From the NCBI GenBank assembly GCA_035293805.1, contig DATGMD010000070.1, forward strand, positions 1 through 64,000: a stretch of 64,000 nucleotides of DNA, written 5' to 3'. This document shows positions 23,514 to 31,970 of the stretch, in pieces; within the stretch, counting starts at the first letter, position 1, and every line of letters starts with the position of its first letter. The position numbers were made by a program, and so were the translations under genes. The notes below the pieces were generated by a model. That model ran no database searches, had not been told where the DNA came from, and saw nothing but the letters and a program-made list of their open reading frames with translations. The DNA is from JAJPHF01 sp035293805. GTDB taxonomy: Bacteria > Chloroflexota > UBA6077 > JAJPHF01.

Positions 23514-26372
23514 CTAGCGGCCCGGCGGGCGGCCGCCCAGGCCGGGCAGGCCGCCCAGGCCGCCCGCCCCGCCGGGCGCGCCGGTCGTGGGCGCCCGGGT
23601 CTGGGTGCTCGGCACCACGACCTGGTCGCCCTCGGCCAGACCATCGGTGATCGCCGTCTGCTGGTCGTTGCTGATGCCGCGCGTGACCACCCGCGACTCC
23701 ACCTTGCCGTTCGGGGTCAGCACGTCCACCACCTGGTCGCGGCCCTGCCGGTGGATCGCCCGGTTCGGCACCAGCAGCGCGTCGCCCTGCTGGGCGTAGA
23801 TGATGTTCGCCGTCGCGGTCATGCCCGGCTGGACGCCCGACGCGTCCGGCAGCGCGATGGTCACCAGGTAGCTGGTCACGCCCGACTGCGTGGTCGACTG
23901 CGGCGCGACGGCCGTGACCTGGCCTTGCACGGTCTTGCCCGGCAGCGCGTCGAACGTGAGCTGCACTGGCTGGCCCACCTGGACGTTGCCGATGTCCGAC
24001 TCGTCCACCTGCGCCTCGACGTGCAGCTGGCTCGGGTTCACGACGGTGATCGTGCCGCCGCCCACGGTCGCGGCGCCCGTGGCGCCCTCGCCGGGGTTCA
24101 GGCCCACCTGGCTGACGATGCCGTCGAAGGGCGCCACCAGTACGCTGTTGTCCAGGTTGAACTGCGCGACCACCGTCTGGGCGTGCGCTTGCTCCACCGC
24201 GGCCACGGCCTGGGCCAGGTCCTGGTCGGTGTACGGCTGCTGCTTGAGGGCCAGCTGGGCCTCCGCCTGCGCCACCGCCTGGCGCTGCGCCTCGACGGTC
24301 TGCGCGCTGTTCGGCTCGAGCGCCGCGTCGAGCTTCGCCTGCGCTTGCGCCACGGCCTGCCGCTGCGCCTGGATGTCGCTGTCGCTCGCGGGCCGCTGCT
24401 TGGTCGCCAGCTGGGCCTGCATCTGCGCCACGACCTGCTTCTGCTGCTCGATGTCCTCGTCGGTGTAGGGCTGGGCCTTCGACTGGAGCGTCGCCTGCGC
24501 CTCGCGCACGGCCGCCTCCGCCTGGGCCACGTCGTTGTCGGCGGGATGCAGGAGCTGGTCGAGCTTCGCCTGGGCGCTGGCCAGGTTGGCGTTCGCCGTG
24601 TCGACGGCCGTCTGCGCCGCGGCCAGGTCGGCCGGCTTGGGCTGCGCCTGCAGGTCGGCGAGCTTCGCCTGGGCGCTCTGGATCGCCACGTTGGCGGCGT
24701 TCGCGGCGCTCTGCGCGGCGGCCACGTCCTCGGGGCGCGGGTTGCGCAGCGCGTCCAGCTTGGCCTGCGCGCTCTGGTAGTTGTTCTCCGCCTGGGTCAG
24801 GGCGTCCTGCGCCGCGGCCACGTCGGCCGGGCTCGGGTTGAGTAGCTGGCCCAGCTTCGCCTGGGTGCTGGCCAGCTGCGCCTGCGCGGCCTGCACGTCG
24901 GCCGTGGCGCCCGCCACGTCGTTGCTGCCGCCGCCCACCTGGAGTGTCTGCAAGGCCGCCTGCGCGCGCTGCAGGGTGGCGTTGGCGCTGTGGACCTGGG
25001 CCTGCGCGTTCAGGATGTCATCGCTGCTGACGCCAGTGCTGCTCGTGCTCACCCCGCTCGCCGTCGCGTTCGTGCCGCTGCTGGCGCTGCCGCTGCTCGA
25101 TGAAGCGCTGCCGCTGCTCCGCGCGGCGCTGGACGACCCGCTCGACGTCATGCTCGCGGCGCCCTGCTGGCTGGTTAGCTGGTCCAGCCGCGACTGCGCG
25201 ATCTGCAGGTTCTGGCTGGCGGCGATCACGTCCTCGCCAGCGGCGATCACGTCGGGACTGTTCGCGGCCGGGTGCGCCGACTGCAGCTTGCTCTGCGCGG
25301 ACCGCAGGCCGGCCTGGGCCTGCACGACGGCAGCCTGCGCCGCGGCCAGGTCGCTGTCGGTCGGGTGCTGCAGCTGGTCGAGCTTCGTCTGGGCGCTCTG
25401 GTAGGCCGAGAGCGCGTTGTCCACGGCCACCTGGGCGGCGATGACGTCGGACTGCGCCGGCTGGAGGAGCGCGTTCAGCTTCGCCTGGGCGCTCTGCTGC
25501 TGCGACTGCGCGCTCGCCAGATCGGCTTGCGCGGCCTGCAGGTCGGCGGCCGTGGCGCCCTCCTGCACCTCTTCCAGCTTCGCCTGGCTGCTCGCCAGGT
25601 TCGACTGCGCCTGGTCCACGGCGCTCTGCGCGGCGGCGAGGTCGGCGGGGCTGGGATTGTAGAGCGCGTCCAGCTTCGCCTGCGCCTGGTCGAGCGCGGC
25701 CTGGGCGGCGGCGACGTCCTCGGGCCGGCCCTGGGCCTCCATGCCCTGTAGCTTGGCGACGGCCGCGTCGAGCTGCGCCTGGGCGGCGGCCACGTCCTCG
25801 GGCCGGCCCTGGAGCAGCCCCTGTAGCTTCGCCTGCTCTTGCGCAAGCGCCGCCCGCGCGGCGTCCACGTCGGCCGAGCGCGGCGTGAGCAGGTCGTCTA
25901 GCTTGGCCTGGGCCTGCGCTAGCTCGGCTTGCGCCGCGGCCACGTCCTCGGGCCGCGCGCCGTTCTGGATCGTCTGCAGCTTCGCCTGCGCCTGGGCCTC
26001 GTTGGCCTGCGCCTGCTGGAGTTGCGCTTGCAGGTCGGCGTCGTCGAGCTTGGCGAGCGGCTGGCCCGCCTGCACCTGGTCGCCGACCTTCACGTACACG
26101 TCGGCCACGCGGCCGCTGCTGCGGAACGATACCTTGCTCGACTGGTCCGCAATGACGGTCCCGGTGCCATTGACCACGGCGGCAATCGCTCCCCGCGTGG
26201 CGGCCACGGTCTGCACGACGGTGGCCGCGGGTGTGGTAAGCCGGGTGTAGGCCAGATAGCCGAGCAGCAAGCTCACGAGCAGCGCCGCGAACAGGCCGCC
26301 CATCTCGGGCCAGCCGAGCGAGGGAAAGCGCTGGCGCAGGGCGTCGGCACGGTTGACAGCTATGGCACGCAT
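23514..26372 (-). CDS. MacA/HlyD-type efflux adaptor with giant coiled coil
   Basis: A 952-residue membrane-fusion adaptor, about twice the family's usual 350-480 residues. Residues 25-43 form an N-terminal anchor. GTVIADQSSKVSF and VGDQVQAGQPLAKLDD make the first half of the lipoyl domain. From about 110 to 715 there are roughly 19 units of 25 or 32-33 residues with the pattern DVAAAQ...QAQAKLD, a coiled coil interrupted near 400-450 by a Ser/Gly/Ala-rich linker. Lipoyl second half, beta barrel and membrane-proximal domains follow (APFDGIVSQVGL, VDESDIGNV, GMTATANIIY), then a Gly/Pro tail. It should connect the ATPase/permease pair to the outside; the coil length suggests a long tube or a wall-spanning role. 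Confidence 0.9.
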   Translation of the reverse strand: MRAIAVNRADALRQRFPSLGWPEMGGLFAALLVSLLLGYLAYTRLTTPAATVVQTVAATRGAIAAVVNGTGTVIADQSSKVSFRSSGRVADVYVKVGDQVQAGQPLAKLDDADLQAQLQQAQANEAQAQAKLQTIQNGARPEDVAAAQAELAQAQAKLDDLLTPRSADVDAARAALAQEQAKLQGLLQGRPEDVAAAQAQLDAAVAKLQGMEAQGRPEDVAAAQAALDQAQAKLDALYNPSPADLAAAQSAVDQAQSNLASSQAKLEEVQEGATAADLQAAQADLASAQSQQQSAQAKLNALLQPAQSDVIAAQVAVDNALSAYQSAQTKLDQLQHPTDSDLAAAQAAVVQAQAGLRSAQSKLQSAHPAANSPDVIAAGEDVIAASQNLQIAQSRLDQLTSQQGAASMTSSGSSSAARSSGSASSSSGSASSGTNATASGVSTSSTGVSSDDILNAQAQVHSANATLQRAQAALQTLQVGGGSNDVAGATADVQAAQAQLASTQAKLGQLLNPSPADVAAAQDALTQAENNYQSAQAKLDALRNPRPEDVAAAQSAANAANVAIQSAQAKLADLQAQPKPADLAAAQTAVDTANANLASAQAKLDQLLHPADNDVAQAEAAVREAQATLQSKAQPYTDEDIEQQKQVVAQMQAQLATKQRPASDSDIQAQRQAVAQAQAKLDAALEPNSAQTVEAQRQAVAQAEAQLALKQQPYTDQDLAQAVAAVEQAHAQTVVAQFNLDNSVLVAPFDGIVSQVGLNPGEGATGAATVGGGTITVVNPSQLHVEAQVDESDIGNVQVGQPVQLTFDALPGKTVQGQVTAVAPQSTTQSGVTSYLVTIALPDASGVQPGMTATANIIYAQQGDALLVPNRAIHRQGRDQVVDVLTPNGKVESRVVTRGISNDQQTAITDGLAEGDQVVVPSTQTRAPTTGAPGGAGGLGGLPGLGGRPPGR

Positions 26373-26762
26373 CTAAGACCCCCTCCGCGGCGGGACGTGG
26401 TGGCGGCCGACCCTTGCTGGGTCGTCGCGCGCACCGGCCTCCATGGCCGCGCACCCCCGAGGCGACGTTCTAATTACGCCGCCGAATAGTTTGCATAATG
26501 CGAATCATTATGCCACAACGAAGGAGCCTCTTGCCACGATTGCCGGGGTGGGCTCGTGCAAGCGCTCCGCGTCTGTTGTCAGTGTCGCAGGCGTCGGCTA
26601 ATGCGCCGTGGGGAAGTTGTTAACGACTTGTGCACACTCTGAGAGGCGATGCCGTGTAATTGCCGGGAGCCGCCCCGACTGCCCAGCCGGCCGGCCTCGG
26701 CACGGAGCGTGCATTGTCACTGCGACTCGATCCAGCGGTCGCCGCCGCGGCGAGGGGGAGGC
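26373..26762. other. Divergent intergenic region, exporter operon / SLC13 gene
   Basis: No gene is supported in these 390 bases. An AT-rich stretch at about 26470-26515 contains the Fur-like dyad. The frame open from 26649 upstream of the SLC13 start reads as a Cys/Arg/Pro-rich peptide and is treated as untranslated leader. Confidence 0.5.
26493..26513. promoter_or_regulatory. Fur-family-like operator dyad
   Basis: GCATAATG-CGAAT-CATTATGC is a perfect 8-bp dyad. The inner 19 bases match the classical 19-bp Fur box in 15 positions. It lies 121 nt before the adaptor start and 250 nt before the SLC13 start, in an AT-rich island inside GC-rich DNA, so a Fur/Zur/Mur-type regulator could control either direction. 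Confidence 0.5.
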
Positions 26763-28559
26763 GTGCCGGAGCTTGCATTCTTTGCCATCCTGGTCGTCGC
26801 GATCGCGCTCCTCATCACCGAGCGCCTGCGGCCCGATCTGGTGGCGGTCCTCATCATCCTCGCCCTGTACCTGACCCATCTCCTCTCGGCCGAGGAAGCG
26901 CTCGCCGGGTTCGGCAGCGAGCCCGCGATCGTCATCGCCTGCATGTTCGTGCTCAGCGGCGCGTTCCAGTACACGGGCCTCTCGGCCATCCTAGGGCAGT
27001 GGATCGGCCGCCTGGCGGGCAGCACTGTGCCGCGCATGATCGCCGTGATCATGCCCTCGGCCGCGCTGACCTCGGCGTTCACCCACCACGTCGCCATGAC
27101 GGCCATCCTGCTGCCCGTCACCATGAATCTGGCGCGCGAGCGCAACGTGCCCGCCTCCAAGCTGCTGATCCCACTGGCGCTCGGCAGCTCGCTCGGCACC
27201 ACCATCGTCATCATCAGCGCCCCGTCGTTCCTCGTCGCCAGCGAGCTGCTGCGGCAGGTGGACCGCCCCGGCCTCGGCGTCTTCTCGATCGCGCCCCTCG
27301 GCCTCTGCCTGACCCTGGTGGGCACGCTGTACATGCTGCTCGTCGGACAATTCCTGCTGCCGGCCCGCGCGAGCGACGACACGGGCGAAGACCGCTTTCG
27401 GCTGACCGGCTACGTCACCGAGCTAGTCATCCTGCCCGACTCGCCGCTGCTCGGCAAGAGCTTGCGCGAGGTGGACGCCGACAAGGCGTATGACCTGCAC
27501 ATCGTCGGCGCCGCGCGGCCCGGCGAGCCGATCGGGCCGCCGGCCTGGGACCGCCCCGTCGGGGAGGGCGACGTGCTGCTCATCCGCACGACGCCCGACG
27601 AGTTGGTCGCCATCCGCGAGGCGCAGGGGCTGGAGCTGGCGCCGGTGGTGCGGTACGAGCAGGTGCAGGATGGGGCGGCCGTCCGGGCCGACGACCGAGA
27701 CTTGGCCGAGCAGCTCGTGCAAGTAATCGTCGCGCCGGAATCGGACCTGGCCGGCCGCACGATCGGTCAGGTCGACTTCCGCCGCCGCTACGGCGTGCTG
27801 GTGCTGGGGCTCTGGCGCAAGCGAGGGCTGATCTGGCAAGAGCTGGCGCGCACTCGCCTGAGGGAGGGCGACGTGCTGGTGCTCGAGGGCGACGCCGCGG
27901 CGCTGGAGCGGGTCGCCAACGACCGGGCGTTCCTGATGATGCTGCCGTTCCAGAGCGGGGGGCGCCAGCCGCGGAAGGCGCTCCTCGCGGCGGGCATCAT
28001 GGCCGTGACGGTGGCGGCGGCGGCGCTCCGCTGGCTCACGCTGGACATGGCGGTGCTGGCGGGCGCCGTGGCGATGGTCCTGGCCCGCTGCCTCACTGCC
28101 CGCCAGGCCTACCGCTCGGTCGACGTCCGCATGTACGTGTTCGTGGCCGGCGCGATCCCGCTGGGCACGGCCATGCAGCGCAGCGGCGCCGCCGACCTCC
28201 TCTCCGGCTGGCTGGGCAGTGTGATGGGCGGGTGGGACGAGCGGCTCATCCTGGCGGTCCTGTTCGTCGCCGTGGCGGTCGTCGTGCAGTTCATGGGCTC
28301 CGACTCGGCGACCACGGCGCTGTTTGGCCCGCTGGCGATCGCGCTGGCGCAGGGGCTCGGCCACGTGCCCGAGCCGTTCATCATCGCCGTCGCCGTGGCC
28401 GCGATCACCGCCACGCTGACGCCGATGGCCCACCACAACCTGGTGATCTACGGGCCGGGCCGCTACCGCTTCTTCGACTTCTTCCGCGTGGGCGCGCCGG
28501 CCACCGCGCTGATCGGCGCCATCGTCGTCGCCCTGGCCCCCGTCCTCTGGCCCGGCTGA
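26763..28559 (+). CDS. SLC13-family transporter with two TrkA-C (RCK_C) domains
   Basis: I choose GTG 26763, with GGGGGAGG just before it; ATG 26649 would add 38 non-membrane residues. The 598-residue product begins directly in a membrane helix (ELAFFAILVVAIALLI). N-terminal helices, two cytosolic TrkA-C domains at about 205-290 and 310-385 (LLGKSLREVDAD, LAGRTIGQVDFRRRYGVLVLG), then C-terminal helices form the common bacterial SLC13 layout. MGSDSATTALFGPLA matches the SNT-type substrate motif. Transport of a dicarboxylate, sulfate or similar anion is likely; the ion is unknown. Confidence 0.88.
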   Translation: MPELAFFAILVVAIALLITERLRPDLVAVLIILALYLTHLLSAEEALAGFGSEPAIVIACMFVLSGAFQYTGLSAILGQWIGRLAGSTVPRMIAVIMPSAALTSAFTHHVAMTAILLPVTMNLARERNVPASKLLIPLALGSSLGTTIVIISAPSFLVASELLRQVDRPGLGVFSIAPLGLCLTLVGTLYMLLVGQFLLPARASDDTGEDRFRLTGYVTELVILPDSPLLGKSLREVDADKAYDLHIVGAARPGEPIGPPAWDRPVGEGDVLLIRTTPDELVAIREAQGLELAPVVRYEQVQDGAAVRADDRDLAEQLVQVIVAPESDLAGRTIGQVDFRRRYGVLVLGLWRKRGLIWQELARTRLREGDVLVLEGDAAALERVANDRAFLMMLPFQSGGRQPRKALLAAGIMAVTVAAAALRWLTLDMAVLAGAVAMVLARCLTARQAYRSVDVRMYVFVAGAIPLGTAMQRSGAADLLSGWLGSVMGGWDERLILAVLFVAVAVVVQFMGSDSATTALFGPLAIALAQGLGHVPEPFIIAVAVAAITATLTPMAHHNLVIYGPGRYRFFDFFRVGAPATALIGAIVVALAPVLWPG

Positions 28560-28748
28560 CGCGCGCCGCGTTCGGCTTTGGAGTTATGACGCTGCTTCGC
28601 GTCGAGGCGCCAGTCCCGCGCGGCCCGCAGCAGCCGGCCGCGCGGGCGGGCCGCGCGCGGCCCAGGTTAGATGGGGTAGCCCGGTGGGGCTAGGGGGGCG
28701 AGCCGGCCGGATGGGGGTGGGTCGCCCCTTACTCTCCAGCGTTGGGTG

Positions 28749-28973
28749 TTACTTCTTGCTCGCGGGATGCGTGACGTGGACCTTGGCGGCTTCCTCGGCG
28801 TGATGGCGCGCGTGGGTCGCGTGGCCGTGCGCATGGTGGGCATGCTCGGCGGCTTTTTCGTGGTTGCCTTGCTCGTAGTGCTTCTGAGCTTCTTGATGAT
28901 GTCGAGCCGCTTCTCGGTGATGCTCCGCGGCTTGCCGGTGATGCTCTCCGGCCGGATGTCGCTCCTGGCTCAT
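28749..28973 (-). CDS. Small histidine-rich protein
   Basis: A 74-residue protein starting at ATG 28973 behind a perfect AGGAGGAG. It is rich in His, Ala, Glu and Lys: EHHRQAAEHHREAARHHQEA, then HAHHAHGHATHARHHAEEAAK. It is probably one or two amphipathic helices with His clusters that could bind Ni, Zn or Cu. Similar proteins occur widely as hypotheticals in soil and freshwater bacteria. It is convergent with the SLC13 gene and divergent from the Gly-rich secreted protein. Confidence 0.75.
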   Translation of the reverse strand: MSQERHPAGEHHRQAAEHHREAARHHQEAQKHYEQGNHEKAAEHAHHAHGHATHARHHAEEAAKVHVTHPASKK

Positions 28974-29169
28974 GGCTCCTCCTGATGGCGACCCGCCCCA
29001 AGTAGCGAGTGCAAGATCAGGTCCAGCCACACAAGCTATGCGCCCGTGTAACATCCGACCGCACCAGGCGTTTATCCTTCCGGGCAGGGTTCCGCTCCCG
29101 GTGGCCCGGGCGCGCGCGGGGAGCAGCTGGGACCGCTTGCCCGCATCACCGGGAGTCAGGAGAACAGGC

Positions 29170-30024
29170 ATGCGACCGATCCTTCTCGCGCTCCTGCTGG
29201 CCGGCGCGGCGCTGACGATTGGCCCGCGCACCACGAGCTACGCCCAGAGCACCGACAATACCGAGTGCCAGCAGCGGCTCCAGCAGCTCGCCGGGCCGAT
29301 TGTCGACGAGATGCTCTGGTTCGCGCACCAGACCACCGCCTACCCGCTCACCCCCGACGGGCGCCCGGTCGTCACCGGCTGGCCGTACAGCGCCTTCGGG
29401 CCGGGCGACGGCTACGGGCCGGGTAGCCCCTATGGCCCGTGGTTTGGGCCGTGGGGCGTCGGCTCGTTTGGGCCGGGCTTCGGCGGGCCGGGCGGCTATG
29501 GGCTCAGCCCGCTGGGGCTCGGCGGCCCGCCCTGGCAGCTCGCGGCGGCGGCGGCGAACGGCGGCGTGGCCAACCTCGTGAACGGCCCTCCCGGGCTCGG
29601 GGTCGCCACCGTGGCGAACGGACTGGCGGCGGGGCCTGGGGGGCTGGTGCCCGTGGGTGGCCTGGGCGGCCCGAACACCGCCAACCTGATCGCGCTGGCC
29701 GCGCTCAACCAGACCGCGCTCGGCAATGCGCTCGCGGGCACCAGCCTCAGCCAGAGCATTCTCGGCAATACGCTGACGGAGGCCAGCCTGCGGCAAGCCG
29801 TCGTCGCGAACCGGCTGGCGGCCGGGCAGCTGAGCGCCACGCTCGGGGCCTACGCGTCGGGGCGCGCCAATGACCTGGGCGTGGTCGTGAGCGCGCTCCA
29901 GGCCTACGTGAGTGGCACCTGCGGCGGCGGGAGCGGCGGCGAGACCAGCAGCACCCCGGGCAGCGAGCGGAGCGGCGGCGGCGCGGCCGGGACCACCCCC
30001 GCCCCGAGCGGTGCGGGCCAGTGA
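29170..30024 (+). CDS. Gly-rich secreted protein of unknown function
   Basis: A 284-residue protein starting at ATG 29170 with CAGGAGA upstream. A signal peptide (MRPILLALLLAGAALTI...SYAQS) is followed by a short helical segment. Then comes a Gly/Pro/Tyr-rich block with repeated FGPG, YGPG and WGVG elements, and after it a ladder of LGN-type degenerate repeats (QTALGNALAG, QSILGNTLTE, RQAVVANRLAA). It ends in a Ser/Gly/Thr-rich tail. I recognise no family. A surface or matrix-like role fits the composition but is inference. Confidence 0.6.
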   Translation: MRPILLALLLAGAALTIGPRTTSYAQSTDNTECQQRLQQLAGPIVDEMLWFAHQTTAYPLTPDGRPVVTGWPYSAFGPGDGYGPGSPYGPWFGPWGVGSFGPGFGGPGGYGLSPLGLGGPPWQLAAAAANGGVANLVNGPPGLGVATVANGLAAGPGGLVPVGGLGGPNTANLIALAALNQTALGNALAGTSLSQSILGNTLTEASLRQAVVANRLAAGQLSATLGAYASGRANDLGVVVSALQAYVSGTCGGGSGGETSSTPGSERSGGGAAGTTPAPSGAGQ

Positions 30025-30058
30025 CCCACGGGCTCGCGGGCGCTCGGCGCCCCTGGCC

Positions 30059-31555
30059 CTACTCGACGCGGGGCAGCGGCGGCGCCTCCACCGAGCTGTC
30101 GGCCGCGCTCGGGGTGGGCATCATTGCCGGGGCGGGCAGTTGGAAGTTGCGCCCGACGATCAAGCGCACCTCGACCTCGGGGTCCTCGCGATTCGGTGGC
30201 TGGGTCGTCCACCCTGCCAGGTGCAGCTCGGTCGCGAGGTCTTGGGCCACGCCCTGCTGCTCGGGCACGACTTCGAGCACGGCGTCGGCGTAGTCGCTCC
30301 GGTCCGCATCGTCGATGCGAGTCACGTTGTAGCCAAGGTTGAGCAGGTACTTGGCCGTGTCGGCCGCGAGCCCCGCTCGCCCGCTGCCGTTGAGCACCGC
30401 GATCCGGGCGGTCGCCCGCTGGGGGTTCATGCCCGCGATGAAGGCCGTCAGCGTCTGGTGTACGCGGGCCTTGTCCCACAGCAAGCGATAGTCGTCGGCG
30501 CGCGGGTTCGCGTCCCATACCAGCGGCGGACCGATCACCAGGTTCTGAATCCGGTCGGCCGTCACCTGCTGCGCGAGCTTCGCCAGCCGAATGAGCTGGT
30601 CCACGTTCAGGTCCGTCTTCACCATGGCGTGCGCCTGCTGCACGAGTTGCGGCGCGCGCGCCAGCATGTTGAGCTGCAAGGCGCGCTGCCGCATCGCGAA
30701 GAGCACGCGCTGCTGGCGGCCCATCCGGCCGATGTCGTTCTCGCTGTGCCGCGAGCGGGCGTACTGGAGGGCGGTGGCCCCGTCCATGTACTGGAGCCCC
30801 GCGGGAATGTAGAGCCGCTGGACCCCGTAGTCGCCGAAGGGGTACTCGTTGTCCTTGACCGGCTTCTCGACGTCGATCACGACGCCGCCCAGCGTATCGA
30901 CGATCTGCTCCAGCCCGTGCAGGTTCACCAGGGCATAGTAGTCCACGTGCAGGCCGAAATTGGCCTCCAGCGTGCGCTTCGCCAGCCCCGGGCCACCCCC
31001 CGGGACCCGCGCGGCGTTCAGCTCGCCGTAGGTATACGCGGTGTTGATACGCCCCTGGCCGAAGCCGGGAAGGTCCACCCACATGTCCCGTGGGAAGCCG
31101 ATGAGGCCGGCGGTCTTCGCCTGAGGATCGATCCGCAAGAGCATCATCGTATCGGTCCGGCCCGGATCGGTGCCCGCCGCGGCCTCGTCGTCGCGTTGAT
31201 CGATCCCGAGCAGCAGGATGCTGAACGGCTCGGAGCCTTGCCAGTCGGGGAGCGCGGCCAGGAGCAGGTTCGGATCGCGGATGGTGGTGGTCGCGCTACC
31301 TGCTAGGCTCCCCAGCGAGCCCATCGCCTCCCGCACGCCGGTCGGCAGCACGGCGCCCGCCGGCTCCTCGACGTGCGTCCACGCCACGAGGCTCAGGGCG
31401 CCCACGACACAGCCTCCCGCCACAAAGCCCGCGAAGAGAAGAGTCGCGCAGGCGGCTAGGGCGAGCCGTCGCAACCGTCGCATCACCCCGGCGAAGCTCA
31501 CCTCGGGGAGCGGAAGCTCGTACGCTGGGGGCGAGTACCGGGTAGCTTCGTCCAC
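30059..31555 (-). CDS. LytR-CpsA-Psr (LCP) family wall-polymer ligase
   Basis: GTG 31555, preceded by GGGAGGGAAG, is preferred to ATG 31726, whose extra 57 residues look non-coding. The 498-residue product has a short cytosolic N-terminus, one membrane helix (about 25-55) and an extracytoplasmic LCP domain. The domain begins SILLLGIDQRDD and includes GRTDTMMLLRIDP, GFPRDMWVDLPG, INTAYTYG and YARSRHSENDIGRMGRQQ. A C-terminal LytR_C domain follows (ARIAVLNGSGRAGLA). LCP proteins attach polymers such as teichoic acids or capsule to peptidoglycan. TATAAT on the minus strand at 31633-31628 may be its -10 element. Confidence 0.88.
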   Translation of the reverse strand: MDEATRYSPPAYELPLPEVSFAGVMRRLRRLALAACATLLFAGFVAGGCVVGALSLVAWTHVEEPAGAVLPTGVREAMGSLGSLAGSATTTIRDPNLLLAALPDWQGSEPFSILLLGIDQRDDEAAAGTDPGRTDTMMLLRIDPQAKTAGLIGFPRDMWVDLPGFGQGRINTAYTYGELNAARVPGGGPGLAKRTLEANFGLHVDYYALVNLHGLEQIVDTLGGVVIDVEKPVKDNEYPFGDYGVQRLYIPAGLQYMDGATALQYARSRHSENDIGRMGRQQRVLFAMRQRALQLNMLARAPQLVQQAHAMVKTDLNVDQLIRLAKLAQQVTADRIQNLVIGPPLVWDANPRADDYRLLWDKARVHQTLTAFIAGMNPQRATARIAVLNGSGRAGLAADTAKYLLNLGYNVTRIDDADRSDYADAVLEVVPEQQGVAQDLATELHLAGWTTQPPNREDPEVEVRLIVGRNFQLPAPAMMPTPSAADSSVEAPPLPRVE

Positions 31556-31970
31556 CTTCCCTCCCAAAGGCGTCACAGCGCCCTGCCCCGGGGGCCGCTC
31601 GCGAACGGGGGCAGAGCCGGCGCCAGAATTATAGATGGCCCCCCATGCCTCGGCAGGAATTACACGGCCAGGCCGCACAATGGCCCGGAACGTGGTACCG
31701 ACAGGGAAAACCCGCCGCAATGCCATTGCGAATAGCCATAAGCGCGGGGGAAATTTTCAGCAAACGCTCAGGTACTCCTCATCCCGCGTTCAGAGCCGCC
31801 TGGGGCTGGGTGCGCGGCATAAGGCTGCCAGAGGCCCCGATTCATGCGGGACGCGGCCCGGTGCTCTGCTCGCGTGGGCCAGATGGTATAGAACCTGCTT
31901 TTGGGGTGCAGCGGGTGCCGCATCGGCCCGCCGAGCAGCGGCCAAGAGCCCGCGTGTCGAGGGAGCCCCG
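31556..31970. other. Divergent intergenic region, LCP gene / MgtE-N-CBS gene
   Basis: The 415 bases contain no supported gene. On the minus strand TATAAT (31633-31628) could serve the LCP gene. On the plus strand GGTATAGAAC near 31885 could be a -10 for the next gene. Frames are open across it but their composition is not coding-like. Confidence 0.4.

Noticed and set aside
23514..24845. Plus-strand open frame opposite the adaptor
   Set aside because: It is an antisense shadow of the repetitive coiled-coil gene; the minus-strand frame has complete domain motifs.
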